A DNA stretch of 21,539 nucleotides from Candidatus Aminicenantes bacterium UBA2190. Its GTDB lineage: Bacteria > Acidobacteriota > Aminicenantia > UBA2199. Both the position numbers and the translations under genes were made by a program. The notes beneath the pieces are model-generated. The model made no database searches, was not told the DNA's origin, and saw only the letters and a list, made by a program, of their open reading frames with translations. Shown here one piece after another: positions 1-7,456 of this stretch. How positions within the stretch are numbered: the stretch's first letter is position 1; every line of letters starts with the position of its first letter. The stretch is from the NCBI GenBank assembly GCA_002335385.1, contig DCVK01000065.1:1-21539 (forward strand), given 5' to 3'.

Positions 1-60
1 CGGGGTGATGCATGCGGCATGACAAACATCATCCTTCGTACACAACATTTGACAATATCT

Positions 61-284
61 CGTTTACGGTGGACGGTTTACGGTGGACGGTAAGAAAACT
101 TCAATACGAAGACTTAAATTCCAAATTCCAATAACCAATGACCCAAATAAAAAAACCGCCATTTCAAGGGGCTTTCGTTTTGGACATTGGAATTTGGAGC
201 TTGGTATTTGTTTGGAATTTGGTGCTTGGTGCTTGGAATTTTATCTCTTCCGCGTCACGCGTTACGCGTCACGCGTCACGAATA
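61..284. repeat. Composite intergenic repeat, copy 1
   Basis: In order: a tandem array of 7-mers of the type GTTTACG/GTGGACG (61-90), a linker ending in GACTTAAATTCCAAAT (111-126), a CCAAATT-type array (about 117-146), a spacer with an inverted CAAAACGAAAG-type motif (171-182), the reverse complement array GGAATTTGG (185-239), and a CACGCGT array (251-280). The two CCAAATT arms are inverted and could fold on each other. The element stops about 8 bases from the stop codon of the zinc-ribbon gene. No coding sequence is convincing inside it; open frames here are low-complexity. Confidence 0.8.
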
Positions 285-291
285 GCTCTTG

Positions 292-501
292 TTATTCCTG
301 GGCCTTGAACCTCTTCAAGTCGCTGGGATTCTCCACCCACTCCTCGATGAAGCCGCAGTCGGTGCAGACGAAGCGCGTGATCCAGACGTCGAGGCTGGTC
401 AGGTTGATGGAGATGCGGCTCCAGCTGTTGAGCACCGGCGAGCCGCGCTTGCGGGCGATCGACTTCGAGCCGCATTTGGGGCACAGTTTATTGTTTTTCA
501 T
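292..501 (-). CDS. Small zinc-ribbon protein, function unknown
   Basis: A 69-residue protein with two CxxC pairs: CPKCGS at residues 7-12 and CTDCG near residues 46-50. This spacing fits a single zinc ribbon that binds one metal ion. No signal peptide or membrane segment is visible, so it should be cytoplasmic. Stand-alone zinc ribbons of this size are common and may bind nucleic acid or protein partners; the sequence does not identify a target. The start is supported by a Shine-Dalgarno-like GAGGTG (507-512 on the reverse strand) five bases before the ATG and by a promoter further upstream. The gene is alone, flanked on both sides by repeat DNA. The family is not recognised beyond the zinc-binding fold. 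Confidence 0.75.
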   Translation of the reverse strand: MKNNKLCPKCGSKSIARKRGSPVLNSWSRISINLTSLDVWITRFVCTDCGFIEEWVENPSDLKRFKAQE

Positions 502-522
502 TATTGCACCTCATTTGCACCG

Positions 523-551
523 GTTATAGCAAATAGCAAATGAAATATCAA
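523..551 (-). promoter_or_regulatory. Sigma-70-type promoter of the zinc-ribbon gene
   Basis: Reading the minus strand, TTGATA (551-546), a 17-base spacer and TATAAC (528-523) precede the gene. The predicted start of transcription is near 516, giving a leader of about 15 bases that contains GAGGTG. Seen by eye; not tested. Confidence 0.65.
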
Positions 552-582
552 GGCAATCGGCCAAGGGAACAACCATGCATCG

Positions 583-1103
583 CAATCGGTTTACGGTGGA
601 CGGTTTACGGTTGACGGTAAGAAAGAGCAATACGAAGACTTAAATTCCAAATAACAAGCACCAAATTCCAAATAAATACCAAATTCGAATGACCAAAACG
701 AAGACAAATCGCCAAAATTGGTTATAACTGGCATGATATTAATCCCAATTCCCAAGCACCTAAGACCTATGACCCAGAAAAAAGCCTTTTTTCGTACATG
801 GAAATCATAAAACTCACCCCCTACCCCCTCTCTTCACAAGAGAGGGGGGGAGAGCACTGCTCCCCTTCTCTTCGCGAAGAGAAGGTACGCATCGCCATGC
901 CGAGGCTTTGCGAGGCATTTGGCGATGCCATCCCGCTTCAGCGGGGGGTTGGGGGATGAGTTGTTTTATTCTTCGTTTGGGTCATTTGGTCATTGGAATT
1001 TGGATTTTGTTTGTTATTTGGAATTTGGGATTTGGAATTTAAGCTCTTATTATTGATTGTTTTTCTTCCGCCTGCCGTCTGCCGTCCACCGTCAACCGAT
1101 TTT
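583..1103. repeat. Composite intergenic repeat, copy 2, with large inverted arms
   Basis: This fills most of the gene-free stretch 502-1185. The left arm holds a GTTTACG/GTGGACG array (586-617), the core GACTTAAATTCCAAAT (637-652), a CCAAATT array, and GAATGACCAAAACGAAG (687-703). The right arm is the reverse complement in reverse order: CTTCGTTTGGGTCATTTGG (971-989), GGAATTTGG arrays (995-1040), and a CCTGCCG/TCCACCG array (1070-1100). Between the arms lies a separate cruciform-forming segment at 811-962. No gene is supported here: an open frame at 993-1502 is repeat DNA running into the shadow of iorA. Confidence 0.85.
811..962. repeat. REP-like multi-hairpin segment
   Basis: An outer stem pairs AACTCACCCCCTACCCCC (811-828) with the G-rich 941-962 ending GGGGGATGAGTT. 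Inside are an 11-bp perfect stem with a 3-base loop (824-834 with 838-848), a 22-base perfect palindrome (864-885), a nested hairpin GCATCGCC/GGCGATGC (889-896 with 921-928) with inner ATGCC/GGCAT, and CCCGC-TTCA-GCGGG (932-945). The outer and first inner stems share bases and so are alternatives. This resembles dispersed REP-type palindromes of other bacteria; no transposase is nearby. Confidence 0.7.
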
Positions 1104-1127
1104 CATTCATGGCTGTTCAGCCCAGCC

Positions 1128-1156
1128 TTGACTCGGCAGGTGAAATGTCATAAAGT
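1128..1156 (+). promoter_or_regulatory. Sigma-70-type promoter of the ior operon
   Basis: TTGACT (1128-1133), a 17-base spacer, then TAAAGT (1151-1156). Transcription would begin near 1163, leaving a leader of about 23 bases with a strong AGGAGG (1176-1181) before the ATG at 1186. It lies just outside the right end of the composite repeat. Confidence 0.65.
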
Positions 1157-1185
1157 TAACCTTCTAACAAGCACCAGGAGGACCC

Positions 1186-2997
1186 ATGGCCAAAGAACTG
1201 CTCTCGGGCAACGAAGCCATCGCCCGCGGCGCCTGGGAGGCCGGCATCACCTTTGCCGCCGCCTACCCCGGCACCCCCAGCACCGAGATACTGGAGAACA
1301 TCATCCGCTACAAGGAGGACATCTACTCCCAGTGGGGGGCCAACGAGAAGACGGCCATGGAGGAGGCGCTGGGGGCCAGCTTCACCGGCGCCCGCGCCAT
1401 CGTGACCATGAAGCACGTGGGGCTGAACGTCGCCGCCGACCCGCTGTTCTCCGCCAGCTACATCGGCGCCACCGGCGCCCTGGTCATCGTCTCGGCCGAT
1501 GACCCCGGCATGCACAGCTCGCAGAACGAGCAGGACAACCGCCATTACGCGGTGGCGGCCAAGCTGCCGGTGCTCGAGCCCTCCGACTCGCAGGAGGCCA
1601 AGGACATGGTCCTGGAAGCGGTGAAGATCAGCGAGACCTACGACACGCCGGTGATGATCCGCATGACCACGCGCACCTCGCACTCGCGCTCGGCCGTCGA
1701 GCTGGGCGAGCGCCAGGCGCCGCCGGCGGTCGAGTACAAGAGCGACTTCGCCAAGCGCAACCTGCTGCCGGGCAATGCCCGCCGGCGCCACGTGGCGGTC
1801 GAGGAGCGCCTGAAGAAACTGGCCGTTCTCAGCGATTCCTTCCCGTTCAACGCCTTGATCAAGGGCAAGGAGCGGGTCGGCGTCCTGGCCAGCGGCATCT
1901 CCTACCAGTACGGCCGCGAGGTCTTTCCCGACGCCTGCTTCCTGAAACTGGGCCTGCCCTACCCCTTCCCCATCGAGCTGTTCCGGCGCTTCGCCGCCAT
2001 GGTCGACAAGATCTACGTCCTGGAGGAGAACGACCCGATCATCGAGACCTTCGCCCGGCTCGCGGCTCCGCAGAAGGAGATCGTGGGCAAGGAGGTCTTC
2101 CCGCTGCTGGGCGAGCTGTCGCAGGACGTCGTCCGCGCCAGCCTGGGGCTGAAGGACCTGGCCCCGCGCGCCCCGCTCGACGGGGTGCCGGCCAGGCCGC
2201 CGTCGCTGTGCGCCGGCTGCCCGCACACCGCCTTCTTCTACAACCTGGGCATCCTCAAGGTGCAGTCCAAGGGCGACATCGGCTGCTACACCCTGGGGGC
2301 GCTGCGGCCGCTGAGCGCCATGGACACCTGCGTCGACATGGGGGCCAGCATCACCGTGCAGCTGGGCATCGAGAAGGCCCTGGAAAAGGCGGGCCAGACG
2401 ACCCGGCAGGTGGCCGTCATCGGCGACTCCACCTTCTTCCATTCGGGCATCACCGGCCTGATCGACGTCATTTACAACCAGGGCAAGTCGACGGTGGTCA
2501 TCCTGGACAACTCGATCACCGCCATGACCGGCCACCAGGAGAACCCCGGCTCGGGCCGGACCCTGATGGGACAGGCGGCCCCCAAGGTCGACATCCTCAA
2601 GCTGGTGCGCGACGGCCTGGGCATCGAGCACGCCTATGAGGTCGACGGCTACGAGGTCAAGGCCATCCGCGAGCTGCTCAAGCGCGAGATGGCGCGCCAG
2701 GAGCCCTCGGTGATCGTCGTGCGCCGCCCCTGCGTGCTGCTCTACCGCAAGGCGCGCTGGTCGCCGGCGCGCGTCGACAAGGAGAAGTGCACCAGCTGCA
2801 AGACCTGCCTGCGCCTGGGCTGCCCGGCCATCAGCACCGACGCCGACGGCAAGTCGCTGATCAACGTGTCGCTGTGCAGCGGCTGCGGCGTCTGCATCCA
2901 GGTCTGCCCCTACCAGGCCATCGCGTACGCCGACGAAAGCGGGCTGCACATCAGCTCCACGACCCTGGAATCGTTCGCCAAGGGAGGCGGCAAATGA
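1186..2997 (+). CDS. iorA: Indolepyruvate:ferredoxin oxidoreductase, alpha subunit
   Basis: IorA (603 aa) forms, with IorB, a cytoplasmic thiamine-diphosphate enzyme that oxidatively decarboxylates aryl-pyruvates from transaminated aromatic amino acids to aryl-acetyl-CoA and reduces ferredoxin. The N-terminal pyrimidine-binding domain opens with LLSGNEAIARGAWEAG and AAYPGTPSTE. The thiamine-diphosphate-binding half has PPSLCAGCPH (about residue 340) and GDSTFFHSGITGL with a downstream DNSITAMTGHQENPG. The C-terminus carries two 4Fe-4S ferredoxin motifs, CTSCKTCLRLGCP and CSGCGVCIQVCP. Length and domain order match the family. AGGAGG precedes the ATG. It overlaps iorB by four bases (ATGA), consistent with translational coupling of the two subunits. 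Identification is firm; the exact substrate range is inferred. Confidence 0.95.
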   Translation: MAKELLSGNEAIARGAWEAGITFAAAYPGTPSTEILENIIRYKEDIYSQWGANEKTAMEEALGASFTGARAIVTMKHVGLNVAADPLFSASYIGATGALVIVSADDPGMHSSQNEQDNRHYAVAAKLPVLEPSDSQEAKDMVLEAVKISETYDTPVMIRMTTRTSHSRSAVELGERQAPPAVEYKSDFAKRNLLPGNARRRHVAVEERLKKLAVLSDSFPFNALIKGKERVGVLASGISYQYGREVFPDACFLKLGLPYPFPIELFRRFAAMVDKIYVLEENDPIIETFARLAAPQKEIVGKEVFPLLGELSQDVVRASLGLKDLAPRAPLDGVPARPPSLCAGCPHTAFFYNLGILKVQSKGDIGCYTLGALRPLSAMDTCVDMGASITVQLGIEKALEKAGQTTRQVAVIGDSTFFHSGITGLIDVIYNQGKSTVVILDNSITAMTGHQENPGSGRTLMGQAAPKVDILKLVRDGLGIEHAYEVDGYEVKAIRELLKREMARQEPSVIVVRRPCVLLYRKARWSPARVDKEKCTSCKTCLRLGCPAISTDADGKSLINVSLCSGCGVCIQVCPYQAIAYADESGLHISSTTLESFAKGGGK

Positions 2998-3572
2998 AGA
3001 CGCAATCGATCCTGATCTGCGGCGTGGGCGGCCAGGGCATCCTGACCGCCAGCGACCTGCTGTCCGACGTGCTCCTGCAGGCCGGCTACCAGGTGAAGAA
3101 GAGCGAAGTGCACGGCATGAGCCAGCGCGGCGGCGACGTCATCTCCACCGTGCGCTTCGGCGACCAGGTCTTCTCCCCCCTGCCGGCGCTGGGCGAGACC
3201 GACTACATCCTGGCCTTCGAGAAGCTCGAGGCGCTGCGCAACATCAACTACCTGGCCGCCCAGGGCATCGTCCTGGTCAACGACTTCGAGTGGCAGCCCC
3301 TGCCGGTGGCGGCGGGGTTCGAGAAATACCCCCAGGACGTGGTGGAGCGGCTGCGCCGGCTGGCCGGCGAACTGGTGCTCATTCCGGCCACGCGCCTGGC
3401 GGCCGAACTGGGCAACGACAAGGCCTCCAACGTGGTGCTGATCGGCCTGCTGGCCTCGCGCATGCAGATCGACAAGCCGGTCTGGCTGGAGGTCCTGCGC
3501 AAAAAGGTGCCGCCGCGCTTCCTCGACCTCAATCTGAAGGCCTTCGAGAGCGGCTACGGGTTCAAGGCCTGA
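2994..3572 (+). CDS. iorB: Indolepyruvate:ferredoxin oxidoreductase, beta subunit
   Basis: IorB (192 aa) is the gamma-type subunit partner of IorA and contributes to CoA and intersubunit binding. The start MKTQSILICGVGGQGILTAS carries the family's GVGGQG glycine-rich signature (residues about 10-15), followed by VKKSEVHGMSQRGGDV, also characteristic. The ATG overlaps the iorA stop (ATGA) with GGGAGG just upstream. An in-frame ATG at 2787 would place an extra 69 residues inside iorA and is not used. The next gene starts 20 bases downstream behind AAGGAGAG. Length is near the usual size of about 190-200 residues. Nothing is missing. Confidence 0.95.
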   Translation: MKTQSILICGVGGQGILTASDLLSDVLLQAGYQVKKSEVHGMSQRGGDVISTVRFGDQVFSPLPALGETDYILAFEKLEALRNINYLAAQGIVLVNDFEWQPLPVAAGFEKYPQDVVERLRRLAGELVLIPATRLAAELGNDKASNVVLIGLLASRMQIDKPVWLEVLRKKVPPRFLDLNLKAFESGYGFKA

Positions 3573-3592
3573 ACCCGGGCAAGGAGAGAGCC

Positions 3593-4519
3593 ATGATCCG
3601 GAATTTCCAGCAATTGCGCCTGGCGGCGCGGAACCGCAAGGGGGTGACGGCCGGCGTCCCCTGCCCCGAGGACGACAGCACCATCCTGTCGGTCATCGCG
3701 GCCAAGCGCGAGGGGCTGGCCGATTTTATCCTCTGCGGCGACCGGGCCGGGATCGGCGAGATGCTGCGCCGCCACGGCGGCGCCGAGTCGGACTTCGACA
3801 TCCAGGACACGCCCGGCCCCGAGGCGGCGGTGGCGCGGGTGGTGGAGCTGGGCCGGCAGAACAAGCTGCAGCTCATCCTCAAGGGCTTCCTGCCCACGGC
3901 GGCGCTGATGAAGCCCATCCTGGACAAGGAAAAGGGGCTGCGCGGCGAAAACCTGCTCTCCGACATCATGGTGGTGGAAAACCCCTCCCCGTCCATGCCG
4001 GGCGGCGCGGCGGCTGACGAGCTTCTGGGCCTGAGCGACGGGGGGCTGAACATCCTCCCCGACCTGGGGCAGAAGAAGCAGATCGTGGAGAACGCGGTGG
4101 CGGTCTTCCACGAGCTGGGCTACGACGAGCCGCGGGTGGGCGTCATGGCCGCCATCGAGACGGTCAAGGACTCCATGCCGGCCACCCTCGACGCCCGGGA
4201 GCTGACCGCGATGAACGAGCGCGGCGAGATCCGCGGCTGCCGGGTCTACGGGCCGCTGGCCCTGGACATCGCCGTCTCGCGCGAGGCGGCCGAGCACAAG
4301 GGCATTCTCCACGACGTGGCCGGCCGCGCGCAGATCATGATCATGCCCAGCATCGAGGCGGGCAACCTGCTGGGCAAGGCCTTCACCTACTACCTGAAGC
4401 TCACCGTGGCCCACGTGGTCATGGGCGCCCGGCTGCCGGTGCTGATCCCGTCGCGCAACGAGAGCGACAACGACAAGCTCCACTCCCTGGCCCTGGGCGT
4501 CCTCTCGGCCCGCAGCTGA
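3593..4519 (+). CDS. ptb: Phosphate butyryltransferase-type phosphotransacylase
   Basis: A 308-residue cytoplasmic enzyme of the phosphate acetyl/butyryltransferase family. It swaps CoA of an acyl-CoA for phosphate, giving an acyl-phosphate from which a kinase can make ATP. Family features include MVVENPSPSMPGGAAADEL in the middle, YGPLALDIAVSREAAEHKGI, and the C-terminal MPSIEAGNLLGKAFTYY and VVMGARLPVLIPSRNESD. Length and the YGPLALDIA region favour Ptb over the longer Pta. The start follows AAGGAGAG; earlier in-frame starts lie in iorB. Directly behind iorAB, it probably converts the branched or aryl acyl-CoA products; no butyrate-kinase partner is in the window. The substrate is inferred from context, and a phosphate acetyltransferase role cannot be excluded. 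Confidence 0.85.
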   Translation: MIRNFQQLRLAARNRKGVTAGVPCPEDDSTILSVIAAKREGLADFILCGDRAGIGEMLRRHGGAESDFDIQDTPGPEAAVARVVELGRQNKLQLILKGFLPTAALMKPILDKEKGLRGENLLSDIMVVENPSPSMPGGAAADELLGLSDGGLNILPDLGQKKQIVENAVAVFHELGYDEPRVGVMAAIETVKDSMPATLDARELTAMNERGEIRGCRVYGPLALDIAVSREAAEHKGILHDVAGRAQIMIMPSIEAGNLLGKAFTYYLKLTVAHVVMGARLPVLIPSRNESDNDKLHSLALGVLSARS

Positions 4520-4522
4520 GGC

Positions 4523-5200
4523 ATGGAGCCGCGCCGCGCCTTCGCCTGCCTCGGGCTGCTGGTCCCCCTTGGGATCGCAATTTTCGGCGCAACGCTCTCC
4601 CAAGGGGACGGCGGCCCTGCGGGCACGCCAGCCGCTTCGGTTCGCGGAAACGACGACGTTTTTCTGAGGCAAGTGCGCGCCGCCATCGTGGCCAGCCAGC
4701 CCTTCCGCGTCGACTTCGTCCAGCAGGTGTTCATCGACGGCGGGCTGGAGCTGCAGGAGAGCGGCGTCATCGTCTTTGCCCACCGCGAGCGCATCAAGTG
4801 GGAGTACCTCGACCCCGAGTCCAAGATCTTCATCCTGGAGAAGGACCGCTACCGCTTCTACGACCGCGAGAACAACCAGCTGCTGCGCGGCCGGGTGGGC
4901 GAAAGCGGCGAACAGCTGATCTGGGAGCTGCTGCTGGCCGAGCGGCCCGGCGCTGCCGTGCGCTGGGACGCCGGGACGCGCGCCATTTTCCTGAGCTTTC
5001 AGGGCCAGGAGGGCGCCCAGGAAGTGAAGGTCAGCGTGGGCGCCGACTTCCTGCCGCAGCGCGTGGAGCAGGCGGCGGAGAACGAGGTGACCACCGTCTA
5101 CCTGTTCCGCAACTACCGCCGCCGCGTGCCCCTGGCGCCGGGCGAATTCGACCTGGACCTCCCCGCCGACGTGGAAATCATCGAGGATCAGCAGCCTTGA
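4523..5200 (+). CDS. lolA: LolA-like outer-membrane lipoprotein carrier
   Basis: A 225-residue protein of the LolA fold, which in proteobacteria ferries lipoproteins from the LolCDE transporter across the periplasm to the outer membrane. After a hydrophobic export signal (about residues 6-25), the mature part has the family pattern: FRVDFVQQVF, then a VIVFAHRERIKWEYLDPES stretch (the 'P.kirWeY..P' element), then YRFYDRENNQLLRG. The ATG lies three bases after the ptb stop with no strong ribosome-binding site, suggesting coupled translation. LolB was not seen, as is usual outside beta/gamma-proteobacteria. Location next to a sigma/anti-sigma pair and a bactofilin-like membrane protein suggests an envelope-related submodule. 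Family assignment is good; role as a general carrier is inferred. Confidence 0.8.
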   Translation: MEPRRAFACLGLLVPLGIAIFGATLSQGDGGPAGTPAASVRGNDDVFLRQVRAAIVASQPFRVDFVQQVFIDGGLELQESGVIVFAHRERIKWEYLDPESKIFILEKDRYRFYDRENNQLLRGRVGESGEQLIWELLLAERPGAAVRWDAGTRAIFLSFQGQEGAQEVKVSVGADFLPQRVEQAAENEVTTVYLFRNYRRRVPLAPGEFDLDLPADVEIIEDQQP

Positions 5201-5226
5201 AAACCTTCCCGCCCGATAAAACGTAG

Positions 5227-5802
5227 ATGCAACTGGACGAAGATCAGTCATTGATCAGAAAAACGCTGGGCGGGGACCGCAGGGCGTTCGAGGAGCTGAT
5301 GCGCAAGTACGAGAAGAGGATCTACGGTTTCGTTGTCCGCATGGTCCGGAACGAGGAGACGGCCGTGGACCTGACCCAGGATTTCTTCATCAAGATCTTC
5401 ACCGTCCTGGACAAGTACAACTTCGAGTACAAGTTCTCCACCTGGGCCTACCGCATCTGCTACAACCTGGTCATCGACCATATCCGCAAGCACCAGGCCC
5501 AGGTCGACTCGCTCGACGACGAGAGCGTCAGCGCCCGCGACCTGCTGGCGTCGGACAACGTCTGCCGCGAGGACGGCTTCAGGGCCCTGTCCCGCACGGA
5601 GACCCGCGACTACGTCTGGCGCGTGGTGGACCAGATCCCGCTCAAGTTCCGCGAGCTGATCCTGCTGCGCTACATCCAAAACCTCAAGTACGAGGAGATC
5701 GCCGACATTACCGCGCTGCCGGTGGGCACGGTGAAGAACCGCATTTTCAAGGCCAAGGAGATCCTGAAACAGGAGATGGTGAAAGATGGAATGCTTGTCT
5801 GA
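5227..5802 (+). CDS. ECF-type RNA polymerase sigma factor
   Basis: A 191-residue sigma-70-family factor of the extracytoplasmic-function group. Region 2 covers about residues 15-90 (FEELMRKYEKRIYGFVVRM, DLTQDFFIKIF, FSTWAYRICYNLVIDHIRK) and region 4 about 135-185 (IPLKFRELILLRYIQNLKYEEIADI, then VGTVKNRIFKAKEIL, the helix-turn-helix). Regions 1 and 3 are absent, as expected. It overlaps the anti-sigma gene by 17 bases, the classic arrangement in which the membrane anti-sigma holds the factor until an envelope signal arrives. The ATG is 26 bases after lolA with no clear Shine-Dalgarno. Which ECF subgroup it belongs to cannot be told by eye; its targets probably include this operon, but no firm promoter was found. 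Confidence 0.93.
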   Translation: MQLDEDQSLIRKTLGGDRRAFEELMRKYEKRIYGFVVRMVRNEETAVDLTQDFFIKIFTVLDKYNFEYKFSTWAYRICYNLVIDHIRKHQAQVDSLDDESVSARDLLASDNVCREDGFRALSRTETRDYVWRVVDQIPLKFRELILLRYIQNLKYEEIADITALPVGTVKNRIFKAKEILKQEMVKDGMLV

Positions 5803-6346
5803 CGAAATCCTGATCGCCGGCAACGAAGGCACCCTCAGCCCCATCGAGGCGGCCCGGGTCCGCGACCACCTGCTGCTCTGCGCCGACTGCCGCCGCGCCG
5901 CCGCCGCCTTCCGCCTCCTGGACTCGGTGCTCGCCCAGCCGGTGCTGCACAACCCGCCGGAGCGGCTCATTCCCCAGGTCATGCAGCGCCTTTTCCCCGC
6001 CCTGCCGCGGCTGACGTCGATCGCGGCCATGATCGCCGCCAGCGCCGTCTTCCTGATCACCTGGATCTACATCTACTTCGATTTCTCCAGCAGCAGCCTG
6101 ATCCAGGCGCTGCGCCTGACCACCGACGGCACATCGGGCTGGCTGGCCGGGATCATCAGGGGCATTACCCTGGTCTACAATGGCGCCCAGGCCGCAACCA
6201 AGGCGCTGTCGGCGCTGCTGCGCATCTTCCTGCCCACGCCGCTGGGAACCGCCGTGGCCGCCGTCGCCCTCCTGGCCCTGGGCGGGCTGCTGGCCGCCAC
6301 CTTCCTGCGCCCGCGGCTGAAGAAAGCGAAGGCGGGCAGATCATGA
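5786..6346 (+). CDS. Zinc-binding membrane anti-sigma factor
   Basis: A 186-residue protein whose N-terminal part has the anti-sigma zinc-finger signature H-x3-C-x2-C (H28, C32, C35: DHLLLCADC), which in ZAS/zf-HC2 proteins clasps the cognate ECF sigma factor. A first transmembrane helix spans about residues 76-97 and a second about 152-174, leaving a short intervening loop outside the cytoplasm. The 17-base overlap with the sigma gene fixes the partner. AGGAG lies ten bases before the ATG. The last four bases overlap the next gene (ATGA). The extracytoplasmic loop is short, about 55 residues, so the signal may reach it through another protein, perhaps the next gene product; that last point is speculation. 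Confidence 0.85.
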   Translation: MECLSDEILIAGNEGTLSPIEAARVRDHLLLCADCRRAAAAFRLLDSVLAQPVLHNPPERLIPQVMQRLFPALPRLTSIAAMIAASAVFLITWIYIYFDFSSSSLIQALRLTTDGTSGWLAGIIRGITLVYNGAQAATKALSALLRIFLPTPLGTAVAAVALLALGGLLAATFLRPRLKKAKAGRS

Positions 6347-7221
6347 AGAATAAGCCCCTGCTGCTGATCCTCCTCCTCGCCGCCGGCGGGGTTTTGCTCA
6401 GCGCCGCCGGGGGCAAGGAGATCACCGTGGCCGCCGGCGAGACCCGCGCCGAGGCCATCAATGCTTTCCGGGCGCGCCTGGCCGTCAGCGGACGGGTCGT
6501 CGAGTCGGTCTTCCTGCTGGGCGGCAGCCTGCGCCTGGACGGCGAGGTGACCGGCGACGTCATCTGCATCGCCGCCGACGTGGAGATCGCCGGGACGGCC
6601 TTGATCGGCCGCGACCTGATCGTCATCGGCGGCAGCCTGAACCGGGCCGAAGGCAGCCGCATCGCCGGCCGCGTCTACGACGTCCGCTCGCACCAGGACA
6701 TGAAGCAGGTCGCCGTGTCCGTGCTGCCCTTCCTCCCCGAGACCGGGGGCATGACCTTCTTCAAGGTCATCAAGATCTTCTTCTGGCTCATCCTGGCCCT
6801 GCTGGCCCTGGCCGTCTTCCCGGCCCAGGTCGCCCAGGCGTCGGCCATGCTGTCCCGCCAGCCCTGGCGCCACCTGGGGCGCGGCGCGGCGGCGCTGCTC
6901 CTCTTCCTGCTGCTGCTGCTCGCGTTCCTGCTGCTGAGTTTCGTGCTGATCGGCATCCCGCTGCTGATCGTGCTGATGGCCGCCTATTTCCTGCTGCTGA
7001 TCTTCGGCCGCGCCGCCGTGTATCATTTCATCGGCGAGCGCGCCTGCGCCGCCCTGCGCCTGCGCGCCAACCCGGCATTCTTCATCGTCCTCGGCGTGGC
7101 GGCCTATACCCTGCTCAAGTTCATCCCCGGCGCCGGGGTGATATTGCTGGTCATATTGGATCTCTTCGCTGTCGGAGTGGGGGTGGAGTTCATTCTGAGA
7201 AAGCGTAAATCGCTGGCATAG
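6343..7221 (+). CDS. Bactofilin-like domain membrane protein
   Basis: A 292-residue protein with a signal peptide (about residues 1-22), then a short repetitive beta segment at residues 45-112 (SGRVVESVFLLGGSLRLDG, GDVICIAADVEIAG, GRDLIVIGGSLN) resembling the polymer-forming bactofilin/hexapeptide fold, here predicted to be outside the cytoplasm. The second half contains about four transmembrane helices (near 143-160, 182-203, 206-222, 245-280) and ends in a basic tail RKRK. It shares ATGA with the anti-sigma stop. True cytosolic bactofilins lack such a membrane half, so this is a bactofilin-like extracytoplasmic variant; its biochemical role is unknown. Genetic linkage suggests it acts in the same envelope-stress circuit. 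It is the last gene of the operon. Confidence 0.7.
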   Translation: MKNKPLLLILLLAAGGVLLSAAGGKEITVAAGETRAEAINAFRARLAVSGRVVESVFLLGGSLRLDGEVTGDVICIAADVEIAGTALIGRDLIVIGGSLNRAEGSRIAGRVYDVRSHQDMKQVAVSVLPFLPETGGMTFFKVIKIFFWLILALLALAVFPAQVAQASAMLSRQPWRHLGRGAAALLLFLLLLLAFLLLSFVLIGIPLLIVLMAAYFLLLIFGRAAVYHFIGERACAALRLRANPAFFIVLGVAAYTLLKFIPGAGVILLVILDLFAVGVGVEFILRKRKSLA

Positions 7222-7456
7222 AACAGTCAAGGTTCGACGTTCGATGTTCGACGTTGAAGAAGCTGGAAGTAATTGCAAAGGATTCGAACTATGTTATTTG
7301 ACCATTTAGTGCTTGCTTTCCGTAATTTCGAACCCCAGGTGATTGCTGGTCACTCTTCTCCGAAATCTTCGGATCTCGAATGCCAAGTGATCGTTTAATT
7401 CAAAACTCTTAAAACTTCGAACTTCGAACGTCGAACCTCGAACCAACTCTTCTCTG
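7222..7456. repeat. Intergenic region with inverted TTCGAAC arrays
   Basis: The gap between the convergent bactofilin-like and frr genes is bounded by two 7-mer arrays in opposite orientation: GTTCGAC/GTTCGAT at 7231-7257 and TTCGAAC/GTCGAAC at 7414-7443. Both are rich in TTCGAA-like palindromes and could pair with each other. Neither a U-tailed intrinsic terminator nor a gene was seen, although both flanking operons must end here. Confidence 0.7.

Noticed and set aside
83..529. Open frames of 148 and 84 residues on the plus strand over the first repeat
   Set aside because: They are made of 7-mer repeat DNA and the antisense of the zinc-ribbon gene, with low-complexity residues and no ribosome-binding site.
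1..1127. CRISPR array, because of short regular repeats
   Set aside because: Units are about seven bases, contiguous and variable, without the 24-40-base direct repeats and unique spacers of CRISPR; no cas genes are near.
1156..2949. A 597-residue minus-strand open frame opposite iorA
   Set aside because: It is the antisense shadow of a GC-rich gene; composition is Ala/Gly/Val/Asp-rich with no domain, while the plus strand encodes a complete IorA.
5198..5226. A possible autoregulated ECF promoter (TGAAAAC, 17 bases, CGTA) before the sigma gene
   Set aside because: The CGTA ends one base before the ATG, so transcription would begin inside or after the start codon. The resemblance to the Bacillus sigma-W consensus is probably chance.
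3554..5251. A 565-residue minus-strand open frame opposite ptb and lolA
   Set aside because: It spans two well-supported plus-strand genes and shows only shadow-type composition.
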